Shown here: piece by piece, positions 7,934 through 15,154 of the stretch
Numbering within the stretch: position 1 is the stretch's first letter
Layout: each line of letters starts with the position of its first letter
Source of the DNA: Mageeibacillus sp. UBA5438
GTDB taxonomy: Bacteria; Bacillota; Clostridia; Saccharofermentanales; DTU023
Direction of reading: 5' to 3'
Assembly (NCBI GenBank): GCA_002427535.1
Contig: DIRK01000001.1
Location: forward strand, 1-17,272
DNA: 17,272 nucleotides
Position numbers and translations under genes: made by a program
Notes under the pieces: model-generated
The model's input: only the letters and a program-made list of their open reading frames with translations
Databases searched by the model: none
Told to the model about the DNA's origin: nothing

Positions 7934-8352
7934 GAGTATTCCTCCCGTCTTGCGGCATCACTGCCGCGCTCGTCTGTTTCACTCGACTCATCGATGACGC
8001 GCATCACATGGACGTTCACCGCGTCAACATTTAATCCCGTGAAACGTTCGACATCCCGTTTCACACGCTCTTGCACCGACCAGGCAACCTCCGGCATCAC
8101 ATGTCCGTAAAGGACGTCAAGGTACACCGTGATGATGACATCGTCCGATTCTCCCCCGCGAAAGGAGACGCGGACACCGCTCCCCTCCGCCGCAAGGCCG
8201 ATCGCTTCTTTTAAGCTCGACACGACGCCCGTATTCAGGCGCTTAACACCTTCCGTATGAAGCGCCGCCTCTGCCGCGTACTGGGCTATAAAGCCCTGCG
8301 ACATCATTCGCTCGCCTTTAATCGAGAACTGTTGTCGGCCGTCGTGCTCCAT
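7930..8352 (-). CDS. Asp23/Gls24 family envelope stress protein
   Basis: Proteins of this family polymerise at the cytoplasmic face of the membrane and are linked to alkaline or cell-wall stress. The 140-residue product shows the family order: a first strand (FSIKGERM), an AAEAALHTEGV helix, a variable loop with a strand (SGVRVSFRGGESDDVIITVYLDV), and the C-terminal helix and strand (VQERVKRDVERFTGLNVDAVNVHV). A later ATG at 8307 has AAAGG upstream, but starting there would remove the first conserved strand, so I keep 8352. That start follows the efp stop by two bases and has TGGAG eleven bases upstream. It is the yqhY-like gene of the classical efp-yqhY-nusB cluster, here followed by its anchor amaP. 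Confidence 0.92.
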   Translation of the reverse strand: MEHDGRQQFSIKGERMMSQGFIAQYAAEAALHTEGVKRLNTGVVSSLKEAIGLAAEGSGVRVSFRGGESDDVIITVYLDVLYGHVMPEVAWSVQERVKRDVERFTGLNVDAVNVHVMRVIDESSETDERGSDAARREEYS

Positions 8353-8354
8353 CG

Positions 8355-8912
8355 CTAAGCGCGCTCCAGATATTCTCCCGTCCGCGTGTCAATGCGCACG
8401 ACCTCATGTTGGTTCACAAACAGCGGCACGCGGATGACAGCCCCTGTCTCCAAGGTTGCGTTCTTGGTCGCGCTTTGGGCCGTGTCGCCCCGCACAGCAG
8501 GTTCACATTCCACGATCTCGAGCTCCACCGTATTCGGCAGCTCCACTTCCAGGATTTGACCCTCCCAAGAGACCACACGTGCCGACATCCCTTCTTTTAA
8601 GTAAGGCAGCGCATGTTCCAATTTGTCTGCGCTGATCGGGATCTGATCGTACGTACTTTGGTCCATAAAGTAGTAAAGGTCGCCATCCTGATAGATGTAA
8701 GACATATCCCTGATATGGAGCTGTACCGGTTCATATTTATCGGAAGGGTTGAAGCTTCTTTGCACTACACTTCCTGTTTGAAGATTTTTGAATTTCACCC
8801 GGACAAAAGCAGAACCTTTCCCCGGCTTCACATGTTGAAACTCGACTACCTGACAAGGCTGTCCGTCGAGAACAAATCCTGTCCCATTGCGAAAATCACC
8901 CGCACTGATCAT
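8355..8912 (-). CDS. efp: Translation elongation factor P
   Basis: EF-P binds between the ribosomal P and E sites and relieves stalling at polyproline stretches. The 185-residue product has the usual three domains: an N-terminal KOW-like domain (about 1-63), a central OB domain (about 65-127) and a C-terminal OB domain (about 130-185) ending in the signature IRVPLFVNQHEVVRIDTRTG. The modified loop reads KPGKGSAFVR, with Lys32 at the tip, the position modified in Bacillus EF-P. The frame is open to an upstream ATG at 8927, but that ATG overlaps the Shine-Dalgarno site ACGGAGGT serving the ATG at 8912, which gives the exact family length. It is the first gene of the long minus-strand operon, directly behind the promoter at 8954-8982. 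Confidence 0.97.
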   Translation of the reverse strand: MISAGDFRNGTGFVLDGQPCQVVEFQHVKPGKGSAFVRVKFKNLQTGSVVQRSFNPSDKYEPVQLHIRDMSYIYQDGDLYYFMDQSTYDQIPISADKLEHALPYLKEGMSARVVSWEGQILEVELPNTVELEIVECEPAVRGDTAQSATKNATLETGAVIRVPLFVNQHEVVRIDTRTGEYLERA

Positions 8913-8916
8913 ATAT

Positions 8917-8924
8917 ACCTCCGT
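8917..8924 (-). promoter_or_regulatory. Shine-Dalgarno site of efp
   Basis: ACGGAGGT on the minus strand, with its GGAGG core five bases before the ATG at 8912. It settles the efp start against the in-frame ATG at 8927. Confidence 0.8.
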
Positions 8925-8953
8925 CATTTACAAGCACATTCACTGCTTCTGCC

Positions 8954-8982
8954 ATTTTAAGCGAAACATCACTATGTAGCAA
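8954..8982 (-). promoter_or_regulatory. Sigma-A type promoter of the efp-recN operon
   Basis: On the minus strand a -35 box TTGCTA (8982-8977) is followed after exactly 17 bases by a -10 box TAAAAT (8959-8954), five of six matches to TATAAT. The start of transcription would fall near 8947, giving a leader of about 35 bases before efp. No other convincing promoter is visible down to recN. Confidence 0.7.
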
Positions 8983-9007
8983 CCAAAGCCCATCGCCCCT
9001 ATTCCGT

Positions 9008-9033
9008 GATACAGTATCGTTATGCGATAAAAT
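9008..9033 (+). promoter_or_regulatory. Possible yqeG promoter and operator-like palindrome
   Basis: A -10-like TAAAAT at 9028-9033 precedes yqeG, but no good -35 box is seen at 16-18 bases. The space that should separate them contains a perfect 11-base palindrome GATACAGTATC (9008-9018), overlapped by the inverted repeat TATCG-ttatg-CGATA (9015-9029). A regulator-dependent promoter is possible, but chance cannot be excluded. Confidence 0.3.
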
Positions 9034-9054
9034 GTCCAATAAACTTGGAGGATA

Positions 9055-9687
9055 ATGCCGTTGGCAACCACTGAACAAAATAACATAGAAGAAAATAATC
9101 TTAACCCGAGGAAAAAATCGCGCCTTATTCGTACGGTACAAGCGCATTTTTACCCCGACCTGATCGTCTCATCGCCCGAGGTCATCGACTACGAAAGGCT
9201 AAAATCGATGGGGTTCCAGGTCATCCTCTTGGATGTCGACAACACGCTCGTCCTGCACGGGAGCCATGAGGGGGACGCCTTTGCAAGAGCGATTGTCACC
9301 AAGGTAGAACAGGCAGGGCTTATCCCGGTGATCGCGTCAAACGCGCGCGAACATCGGGCGCGTTCTTTTGCCGATTCGCTGGGCGTTGAATTTATCTCCC
9401 AGGCCAAAAAGCCGGGCATCGAGGCGATTTGCCAAGATCTCACAAAGCGCTCCTGTGCCTATCACAATGCCCTCATGGTCGGCGACCAGCTTTTGACGGA
9501 TGTCTGGGCCGCGCGAAAGGCAAAAATTCCCGTTATCCTGACCGAAAAGCGATCCCCCCATGAAATCATCACGGTGAAAATGAAACGCGTCATTGAACGA
9601 CTCATCCGTCTTTTAGGCGGCAAGGATGACTGGGAAATGCTAAAAGTGATCGATTACGATGTCCTGATGAGGAGGCCTCGTTCATGA
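9055..9687 (+). CDS. YqeG family HAD phosphatase
   Basis: The YqeG family consists of cytosolic HAD-superfamily (IIIA type) phosphatases of uncertain substrate. The 210-residue product shows the four HAD motifs: LLDVDNTLV (58-66, nucleophile Asp60 and acid Asp62), IASNA (93-97), the lysine in AKKPG (117-121), and MVGDQLLTDVWAA (141-153). An upstream family segment, RTVQAHFYPDLIV, is also typical. GGAGG at 9047-9051 lies only three bases before the ATG at 9055. A TTG at 9061 would have nine-base spacing, so the protein may start two residues later. The gene is transcribed away from efp and overlaps the aspartate kinase start as ATGA. The long C-terminal tail after residue 185 is polar and not diagnostic. 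Confidence 0.92.
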   Translation: MPLATTEQNNIEENNLNPRKKSRLIRTVQAHFYPDLIVSSPEVIDYERLKSMGFQVILLDVDNTLVLHGSHEGDAFARAIVTKVEQAGLIPVIASNAREHRARSFADSLGVEFISQAKKPGIEAICQDLTKRSCAYHNALMVGDQLLTDVWAARKAKIPVILTEKRSPHEIITVKMKRVIERLIRLLGGKDDWEMLKVIDYDVLMRRPRS

Positions 9688-11066
9688 TTGTCTGCAAATT
9701 CGGAGGTTCTTCCCTCGCTTCAGCCGAACAAATCAAACGGGCGACTGCCATCATGCTCGACGATCCCGACCGTAGAATAATGGTGGTCTCCGCTCCCGGT
9801 AAAAGAAAAGACGTGATCCCCGACCAAAAGATCACCGATTTATTGCTTGATCTGATACAGCATCAGGAGTCCATCGGCGGCGGTCAAAAAGAGCGCGATG
9901 TTTTTGTCCAGCGGATCGTAGAAATCGCCACAGGGCTTGAGCTCACACCCGAAGTCGCGCAATCCTTATCGTTTGAACTGGACCAGGCGATCGCAAAACT
10001 CGATCCCAATGAACCCTCCTCCCGCGCCGATGTGTTGGCCATGGGTGAAATAGCCTCGGCCAAACTCGTGACCCGGTACCTGACGGCTATCGGGGTCCAA
10101 GCCCGCTACGTCGACCCGAGAGAAGCCGGCTTGTTGCTTTCATACCGCAACGGTGTGACCGACATCCTGCCCGAAACCTATGACAACCTGGCCCCTTTAG
10201 CGCTTGAGGAAGCCATCATCGTGTTTCCGGGCTTTTTCGGCCGGACAAAAGAAGGCGATACCATCACCTTTTCGCGCGGTGGCTCGGACATCAGCGGCGC
10301 TGTGCTTGCGGCCGCGGTCAATGCCTCGCTTTATGAGAACTGGACCGACCGCGACAGTGTCCAGGCGGTGAACCCCGAGCTTGTGAAGGATGCCGTCGCT
10401 TTAGATGAAATGAGCTATCGTGAAATGCGAGAACTCGCCTACATCGGCTTTTCCATCATCCACCCCGAAGCCCTAGAGCCTGTGATCCGAAAAAACATCC
10501 CGCTTAGGATCGCCAACACCGACGCGCCCCACCTTCCCGGCACACGCATTGTGGCCGAAAGGACGCATATCGATCGAATTCTGACCGGTATCGCCGCAAG
10601 CGATCACTTTTGTTCCATTAACCTCCGGCGCATCCTGATCAATCAGGAAATCGGCATTCTGGCTAAAATCCTAACCATCTTCTCGGAGCTTGGAATCAAT
10701 GTCCATCACGTGCCCACCGGCATTGACTCCGTCAGCGTCATTGTGAAAGAAGCGTATTTTCCCTTAGAACAAGAACTCGTCCTGCGCCATAGGTTAGCAG
10801 CGGAACTTGAGCTCACACAGGTCACCGTCGTGCGCCAGATGTCCATTGTGATGCTGGTCGGCGAGGGCATGCGAGACACCACCGGGGTCATGGCTCGCGC
10901 ATCGGCGGCACTTGCCAAAGAAAAAATCAGCATCGAGGTCGCCATGCTTGACTATTTTGAAATCAGCATGCTGTTCATGATGCGCCAGTACGAAAAACTT
11001 CGGGCTGTTTCGGTGCTCTATAATGAATTCTTTCTTCGTGTTAAGGACGAAGATCCCTTTGAATGA
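9684..11066 (+). CDS. lysC: Aspartate kinase, monofunctional with two ACT domains
   Basis: Aspartate kinase phosphorylates L-aspartate as the first step to lysine, threonine, methionine and diaminopimelate. The 460-residue product has the kinase motifs KFGGSSL (5-11), VVSAPGK (34-40), FPGFFG (181-186) and FSRGGSDISG (196-205), the YENWTDRDSVQAVNP loop (217-231), and SYREMRELAYIGFSIIHPEA (244-263). Two C-terminal ACT domains follow (about 300-370 and 383-460), the first with GINVHHVPTGIDSVSVIV, so feedback by lysine or threonine is expected. The length fits the class of E. coli LysC and Bacillus YclM; lysC is used loosely, because the effector cannot be read from sequence. No riboswitch precedes it. 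Translation is likely coupled to yqeG through ATGA with GAGGAGG upstream. The last 26 bases overlap the convergent gene on the other strand. Confidence 0.95.
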   Translation: MIVCKFGGSSLASAEQIKRATAIMLDDPDRRIMVVSAPGKRKDVIPDQKITDLLLDLIQHQESIGGGQKERDVFVQRIVEIATGLELTPEVAQSLSFELDQAIAKLDPNEPSSRADVLAMGEIASAKLVTRYLTAIGVQARYVDPREAGLLLSYRNGVTDILPETYDNLAPLALEEAIIVFPGFFGRTKEGDTITFSRGGSDISGAVLAAAVNASLYENWTDRDSVQAVNPELVKDAVALDEMSYREMRELAYIGFSIIHPEALEPVIRKNIPLRIANTDAPHLPGTRIVAERTHIDRILTGIAASDHFCSINLRRILINQEIGILAKILTIFSELGINVHHVPTGIDSVSVIVKEAYFPLEQELVLRHRLAAELELTQVTVVRQMSIVMLVGEGMRDTTGVMARASAALAKEKISIEVAMLDYFEISMLFMMRQYEKLRAVSVLYNEFFLRVKDEDPFE

Positions 11067-12924
11067 CTCCCCCTGTATCAAAGAGGCGGTTGAGATTGTA
11101 GGTTCCGGGGTGTCGTAAGCCGTCGCCTGACACGAATGTTCTGGACACGTAAACATAGCCCTCACTGTTATGCCAGTAGGCCCAGGCACCGTAACCGCTT
11201 TGCAAAAGATAACCTGCGTCCGAAAATAGCTTTGCCTTGGCCTTTTGCTGTTCCACATGATCCCCAAAAGGACAGTAGAGTTCTTTTAAAGGACCCGTGT
11301 AGGGCAACACCCACATCTCCATCATGGCAAGATCACGCGCTATGTCGGCCGTTTTCACATAGGGCAGTGACAGCCGTCCGTAGGTGCCGCTTGCAAGATG
11401 CCAGTTTTTGGCCTCGAGAGCTTCCAAAAGCTTCTTCACGGTCTCACGATTGACCGCATAGTCACCCTGCCAGTTGTCCGGCACAGCCAGTTCAGCTTCT
11501 TTGGCCTCCCGCAAGAGCGCTAACTCCTGCACATCGGCCACCGGGTGCCCCAAGAGGCCGTATTGGCCGACAAGCGCGATCGTTCCCGTCGCGCCGTTAA
11601 AGGAAAAGTCAGGGTGCTTTTCGATGAATTCTTCCAGGATACCAATCGCCGTATAGCGCCGATCCATACGTTTTCTTCCGTCTTCTTCAAGCAGGAAACC
11701 GACCGTCTCCCCTTCATCATTTAAATCAAGACCGAAGGCAACACCGCTTTCAGCGCGGGGGAAGGATCCGTAAAAATCTTCCAATACAAGCACCAGCGGT
11801 TTTTTCCCACGAGGGCAGGCGATGCCCATGAGTTTTCCGTCTTGGGAAACAAATGAGTCACTGTCCACCAGCACGTACTGGTTTTCATAGAGTTTTTGGA
11901 GGATGCGTTCGAATTCATCCGCAAGGAGCAGGTCGCGGTCGGCGGCCGCCTGATACTTATCCCCGTCAAACGCGCGCATGGGATCGGCGATGATGGGCTT
12001 GATCGCGATATGTTCGACAGGATCCCACCAGGTGATGATCGGGTCCGGATTTCTTTCATCGGAGATTGCTTTGAAGTTGAGAAGTTCAGCGTTTTCTGTG
12101 AAATGGGAAAGGAGTTTTTCCAACCGTATGCCCGCGTCGTACGTGCGGTCATGCGCCATCTCGTGTCGGATATAGACGATCTGCTCATCGTAATAGCGCT
12201 GCCAGACGCGCGTAAGGCGCTCTGAGAGGTAATCGAACACCGGTTCAAGACCCGTAAAATCGGTTTCACTGACGATTTTTTCGAGATGAATGGCCTCCTC
12301 ATAATACTTTGCCTCTTGGCCATACTCATCGGCTTTTTCCAGGCGCTCCCGCACACTGGTGACCGTGTCAAAGCGATCTAAGATCGCGCTGTATTCACGT
12401 GTCAGACGCGGGATACCGGTCACTTCATGGAGAAAGTGCAAAAAGGAAGACTCCTCCAAATCACCTATCAGGTAAGAGGCTGTCGCGTTTTTCACCGTCT
12501 GCATCATGCCCTGGCCGGCCATCACAAAATACTGTTCGAGCCATTCAATTTCCTCAGGCAGTAGGCTTTGACCTTCAAGCGTCCTTCGCAGCAGATTGTC
12601 ACTTTTTTTAATCGCGTCGTCTTCAATCCGCAGGATAATGCTCTCTGAAAGCTCATCCAATCGTTTGACCGTGTCGCTTGATTTTTTGTCGGCCAAATCA
12701 GCGCGTTTTTCACGCAATGTGTTGTAGATATGAAATATGCGCGCATCGTCGCCCGCTAAAACTGCCTGTTCATAGTCTTTCATGGAAAAGGGCAGTCGCG
12801 GTTTTTGGATCATCCAGATCGCAAAGGCCACAGCCGATACTAGGAGCAGCACGATCAACATCCGGATCAGATGGCCCTTTTTAATGCGAGGTTTCGAGGT
12901 GCTTTCTAAAAGCGGTGAACTCAT
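11041..12924 (-). CDS. Membrane-anchored protein with degenerate NodB/polysaccharide-deacetylase-like domain
   Basis: No function is assigned. The 627-residue product has a basic cytoplasmic N-terminus, one membrane segment (about 20-39) and a large, presumably extracytoplasmic remainder. Residues 48-290 are helix-rich and charged, possibly repeat-like. Residues 305-627 resemble, from memory, a clostridial family of NodB-fold proteins: HIAIKPIIADPMRAFDGD (305-322), LVLVLEDFYG (377-386), EKHPDFSFNGATGTIAL (435-451), ASGTYGRLSL (511-520), YCPFG (550-554) and the ending NRLFDTGGVIQRDLRP. In active deacetylases the second and fourth of these would read DD and H(S/T)xxH. Here the first is Glu-Asp and both histidines are replaced (Gly513, Arg517), so catalysis is unlikely. 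The ATG directly follows the parC-like stop (TAGATG), so it belongs to the topoisomerase operon. Confidence 0.75.
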   Translation of the reverse strand: MSSPLLESTSKPRIKKGHLIRMLIVLLLVSAVAFAIWMIQKPRLPFSMKDYEQAVLAGDDARIFHIYNTLREKRADLADKKSSDTVKRLDELSESIILRIEDDAIKKSDNLLRRTLEGQSLLPEEIEWLEQYFVMAGQGMMQTVKNATASYLIGDLEESSFLHFLHEVTGIPRLTREYSAILDRFDTVTSVRERLEKADEYGQEAKYYEEAIHLEKIVSETDFTGLEPVFDYLSERLTRVWQRYYDEQIVYIRHEMAHDRTYDAGIRLEKLLSHFTENAELLNFKAISDERNPDPIITWWDPVEHIAIKPIIADPMRAFDGDKYQAAADRDLLLADEFERILQKLYENQYVLVDSDSFVSQDGKLMGIACPRGKKPLVLVLEDFYGSFPRAESGVAFGLDLNDEGETVGFLLEEDGRKRMDRRYTAIGILEEFIEKHPDFSFNGATGTIALVGQYGLLGHPVADVQELALLREAKEAELAVPDNWQGDYAVNRETVKKLLEALEAKNWHLASGTYGRLSLPYVKTADIARDLAMMEMWVLPYTGPLKELYCPFGDHVEQQKAKAKLFSDAGYLLQSGYGAWAYWHNSEGYVYVSRTFVSGDGLRHPGTYNLNRLFDTGGVIQRDLRP

Positions 12925-15135
12925 CTACTCTGTTGACTCCTCAAGCTCGAGCTGGCGGTCCTCCAATGTTTCTTCACGGATATAACGGCCGGCGGTCGGC
13001 AGTTTGGCGATGCGGTAGTAGTTGACATCGCGAATAAAGTCCAATTCATCCTCCGCATAAAGCTTTGTCAAATAATCGTTCTTCGATCGCAGAATTGTCG
13101 CCCCGCGCGCGGTCCTTGTGGCCTTCTTCACAATGAGGGAGGCGTCAAAGTAAAGCAGCTTATTTTTCTTAGAGCGAACGGCGAACGATAAATCCGATTC
13201 AGGCGCAAGATACGCCATGCCGATAAGCGGTGAGGAGTCGTCGTACGCGTTGATCAGTTTTTTGCGTCGCTGGACGGTCTCATAGTGCGAGGCATCGATG
13301 CGGACTCCTTTGCCGTTTTCAAAGACAAACATGAACTCCCCGGTGAAAGGTTCTAAGGCCGAATGCATGAACACCACATGCTCATCCTCATCAAGCTCCA
13401 GGAGATTGGGCGTATACTCGCCAAGCTGAGAAGGCCTATGGTCCTCAATCTCCCAGGCCATCATCTTGTAAACTTGCGCCTTGTTCGTGAAGAACAAAAG
13501 CTCGGAGTGATTGGTGGAGTCCATCTCCTGCAGCAGGCAATCACCTTCTTTGAAGCGGATTTCAAAATTACCGCGCAGGGAGGTCGCCGCCAACTTTTTC
13601 ATATAACCTTCTTCGGAGAGATATACACGCGTGTTGTACGCGGGGATGAGTTCTTCTTCTTCGGGAATCTCAATTTCCTCCGGAGCGATCAGGCGTGTTT
13701 TTCGCTCGCGGCCGTATTTTTTGGCGATCTCCTTTAATTGACGAACAATCTTGTCCCTGATCTTTGCTTTGCTCTTGGCCAGTTGTTCCAGATCCGCAAT
13801 TTCTTTTTCAAGTGTTTCAATGTCACGCACGCGCTTTAAGATGTACGCCCGGTTCAGATGTCGGAGCTTAATCTCCGCCACATAATCGGCCTGAGTCTCA
13901 TCGATGTCAAAGGCGCTCATGAGACGCGGGAGGACCTCTTCTTCTGTTTCGGTCAGTCGGATCACCGCGATCGCCTTGTCAATGTCAAGCAGGATGCGCT
14001 CTAAACCCCTCAAAAGGTGAAGGTTTTTCCCCTTCTTCTCAGCGTCAAAGAGGGCCTCGCGTTTAATGCATTCACCCCGCCAGTCCACCCACTCGAGCAG
14101 TATGTCGCGCACGCCCATGACTCGGGGCCGGTTGTCCACGAGGATATTGAAGTTACACGAGAAGGCGCTTTGTAAGGACGTCGATGTAAACAGCTGGTGC
14201 AAGATGACATCGGGATCGGCGGAGGCTTTATAATCCACGGATACGCAAAGCCCTGACAGGTCTGTCTCATCTCGTACGGAGACGATGTCGCGCAACTTAC
14301 CCTTTTTGATGCCGTCCGCGATATCGTCGATGATGGCCTCAATCGTCGTTGTGTAAGGGATCTCGCGGATCTCAATGCGGCGATCTTTGCGGTTCACATC
14401 GGCCGTGGCGCGAAGCTGGAATGAGCCCCGCCCTGTTTCGTAGATGTCGCGCATCTCATCGGGCTTATAAATAAGATAGGCCGCGGTTGAGAAATCAGGG
14501 GCTGGCAGTGTCTCTAAAAGGTCGGCTTTCGGATCTTTGATCAGGGCGATGGTCGTATCGCAGATTTCTCTTAAGTTAAAAGAACAGATATTGCTGGCCA
14601 TCCCGACCGCAATCCCCTGGTTATTGTTCACCAAGATGGTGGGAAAGGTCACCGGAAAGAGCAGGGGCTCTTGCATGGTGCCAGAGTAGTTATCGACAAA
14701 GTCAACGGCATTTTTTTCCAAGCCCGAAAAGATAGTTTCACATAAAGGGTCAAGCCGCGCCTCGGTGTAGCGTGAAGCGGCGTACTGCATGTCGCGTGAG
14801 CTGACGCTGCCAAAGTTGCCCTTTGAATCCACCCAGGGGTGCAACAATGTCCCGTTGCCGCGGGTCAGTCTCACCATCGTCTCATAAATGGTTTGGTCGC
14901 CGTGGGGGTTGAGTTTCATGGTCTGCCCCACGATATCCGCGGATTTCGCCCTGGGTCCGTTCTGTAAGTTCATCTTGTACATCGTGTAAAGAAGTTTCCT
15001 GTGGGCCGGTTTAAATCCATCAATCTCAGGAATGGCGCGTGACAAAATGACACTCATCGCGTAGGGCATGAAATTGTCAAACAAGGTATCTGAAATCTTC
15101 TTCTCGATGGCCTTCACATCTTTTTCGTTGCTCAT
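12925..15135 (-). CDS. parC: Type IIA topoisomerase subunit A (divergent ParC/GyrA-like)
   Basis: This is the DNA-cleaving subunit of a type IIA topoisomerase, probably a topoisomerase IV that decatenates chromosomes. The 736-residue product has the breakage-reunion core: FMPYAMSVILSRAIPEIDG (22-40), FKPAHRKLLYTMY (41-53), PHGDQTIYETMVRL (77-90) and SRYTEARLDP (121-130) with the catalytic tyrosine Tyr123. FPTILVNNNQGIAVGMAS and a coiled-coil tower region (about 420-500) follow. The last 210 residues form beta-pinwheel-like repeats without the GyrA box QRRGGKG, so supercoiling activity is unlikely. The frame is open to 15270, but that extension lies over parE and is unrelated to the family. 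The ATG at 15135, after GGAGAGG, starts where the family does. It follows the parE-like gene by 19 bases. Functional naming is by family, and gyrA/gyrB should exist elsewhere. Confidence 0.9.
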   Translation of the reverse strand: MSNEKDVKAIEKKISDTLFDNFMPYAMSVILSRAIPEIDGFKPAHRKLLYTMYKMNLQNGPRAKSADIVGQTMKLNPHGDQTIYETMVRLTRGNGTLLHPWVDSKGNFGSVSSRDMQYAASRYTEARLDPLCETIFSGLEKNAVDFVDNYSGTMQEPLLFPVTFPTILVNNNQGIAVGMASNICSFNLREICDTTIALIKDPKADLLETLPAPDFSTAAYLIYKPDEMRDIYETGRGSFQLRATADVNRKDRRIEIREIPYTTTIEAIIDDIADGIKKGKLRDIVSVRDETDLSGLCVSVDYKASADPDVILHQLFTSTSLQSAFSCNFNILVDNRPRVMGVRDILLEWVDWRGECIKREALFDAEKKGKNLHLLRGLERILLDIDKAIAVIRLTETEEEVLPRLMSAFDIDETQADYVAEIKLRHLNRAYILKRVRDIETLEKEIADLEQLAKSKAKIRDKIVRQLKEIAKKYGRERKTRLIAPEEIEIPEEEELIPAYNTRVYLSEEGYMKKLAATSLRGNFEIRFKEGDCLLQEMDSTNHSELLFFTNKAQVYKMMAWEIEDHRPSQLGEYTPNLLELDEDEHVVFMHSALEPFTGEFMFVFENGKGVRIDASHYETVQRRKKLINAYDDSSPLIGMAYLAPESDLSFAVRSKKNKLLYFDASLIVKKATRTARGATILRSKNDYLTKLYAEDELDFIRDVNYYRIAKLPTAGRYIREETLEDRQLELEESTE

Positions 15136-15154
15136 CCGGATGTCGTTTCCTCTC

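Noticed and set aside
7404..7997. Long plus-strand open frame of 197 codons opposite amaP and asp23
   Set aside because: It lies entirely antisense to two well-supported genes, its product is Ser/Thr/Arg/Met-rich with no recognisable domain, and no Shine-Dalgarno site or promoter precedes it.
8931..9054. Minus-strand small frame and possible riboswitch in the efp/yqeG intergenic region
   Set aside because: The stretch is only about 140 bases and is filled by two ribosome-binding sites, one promoter and short palindromes. I find no aptamer-like structure, and the small open frame across it has no family features.
11721..12371. Second minus-strand frame of 216 codons inside the 627-residue gene
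   Set aside because: It is a +1 shadow within a longer frame whose product has a coherent membrane segment and conserved blocks. No frameshift signal is seen.
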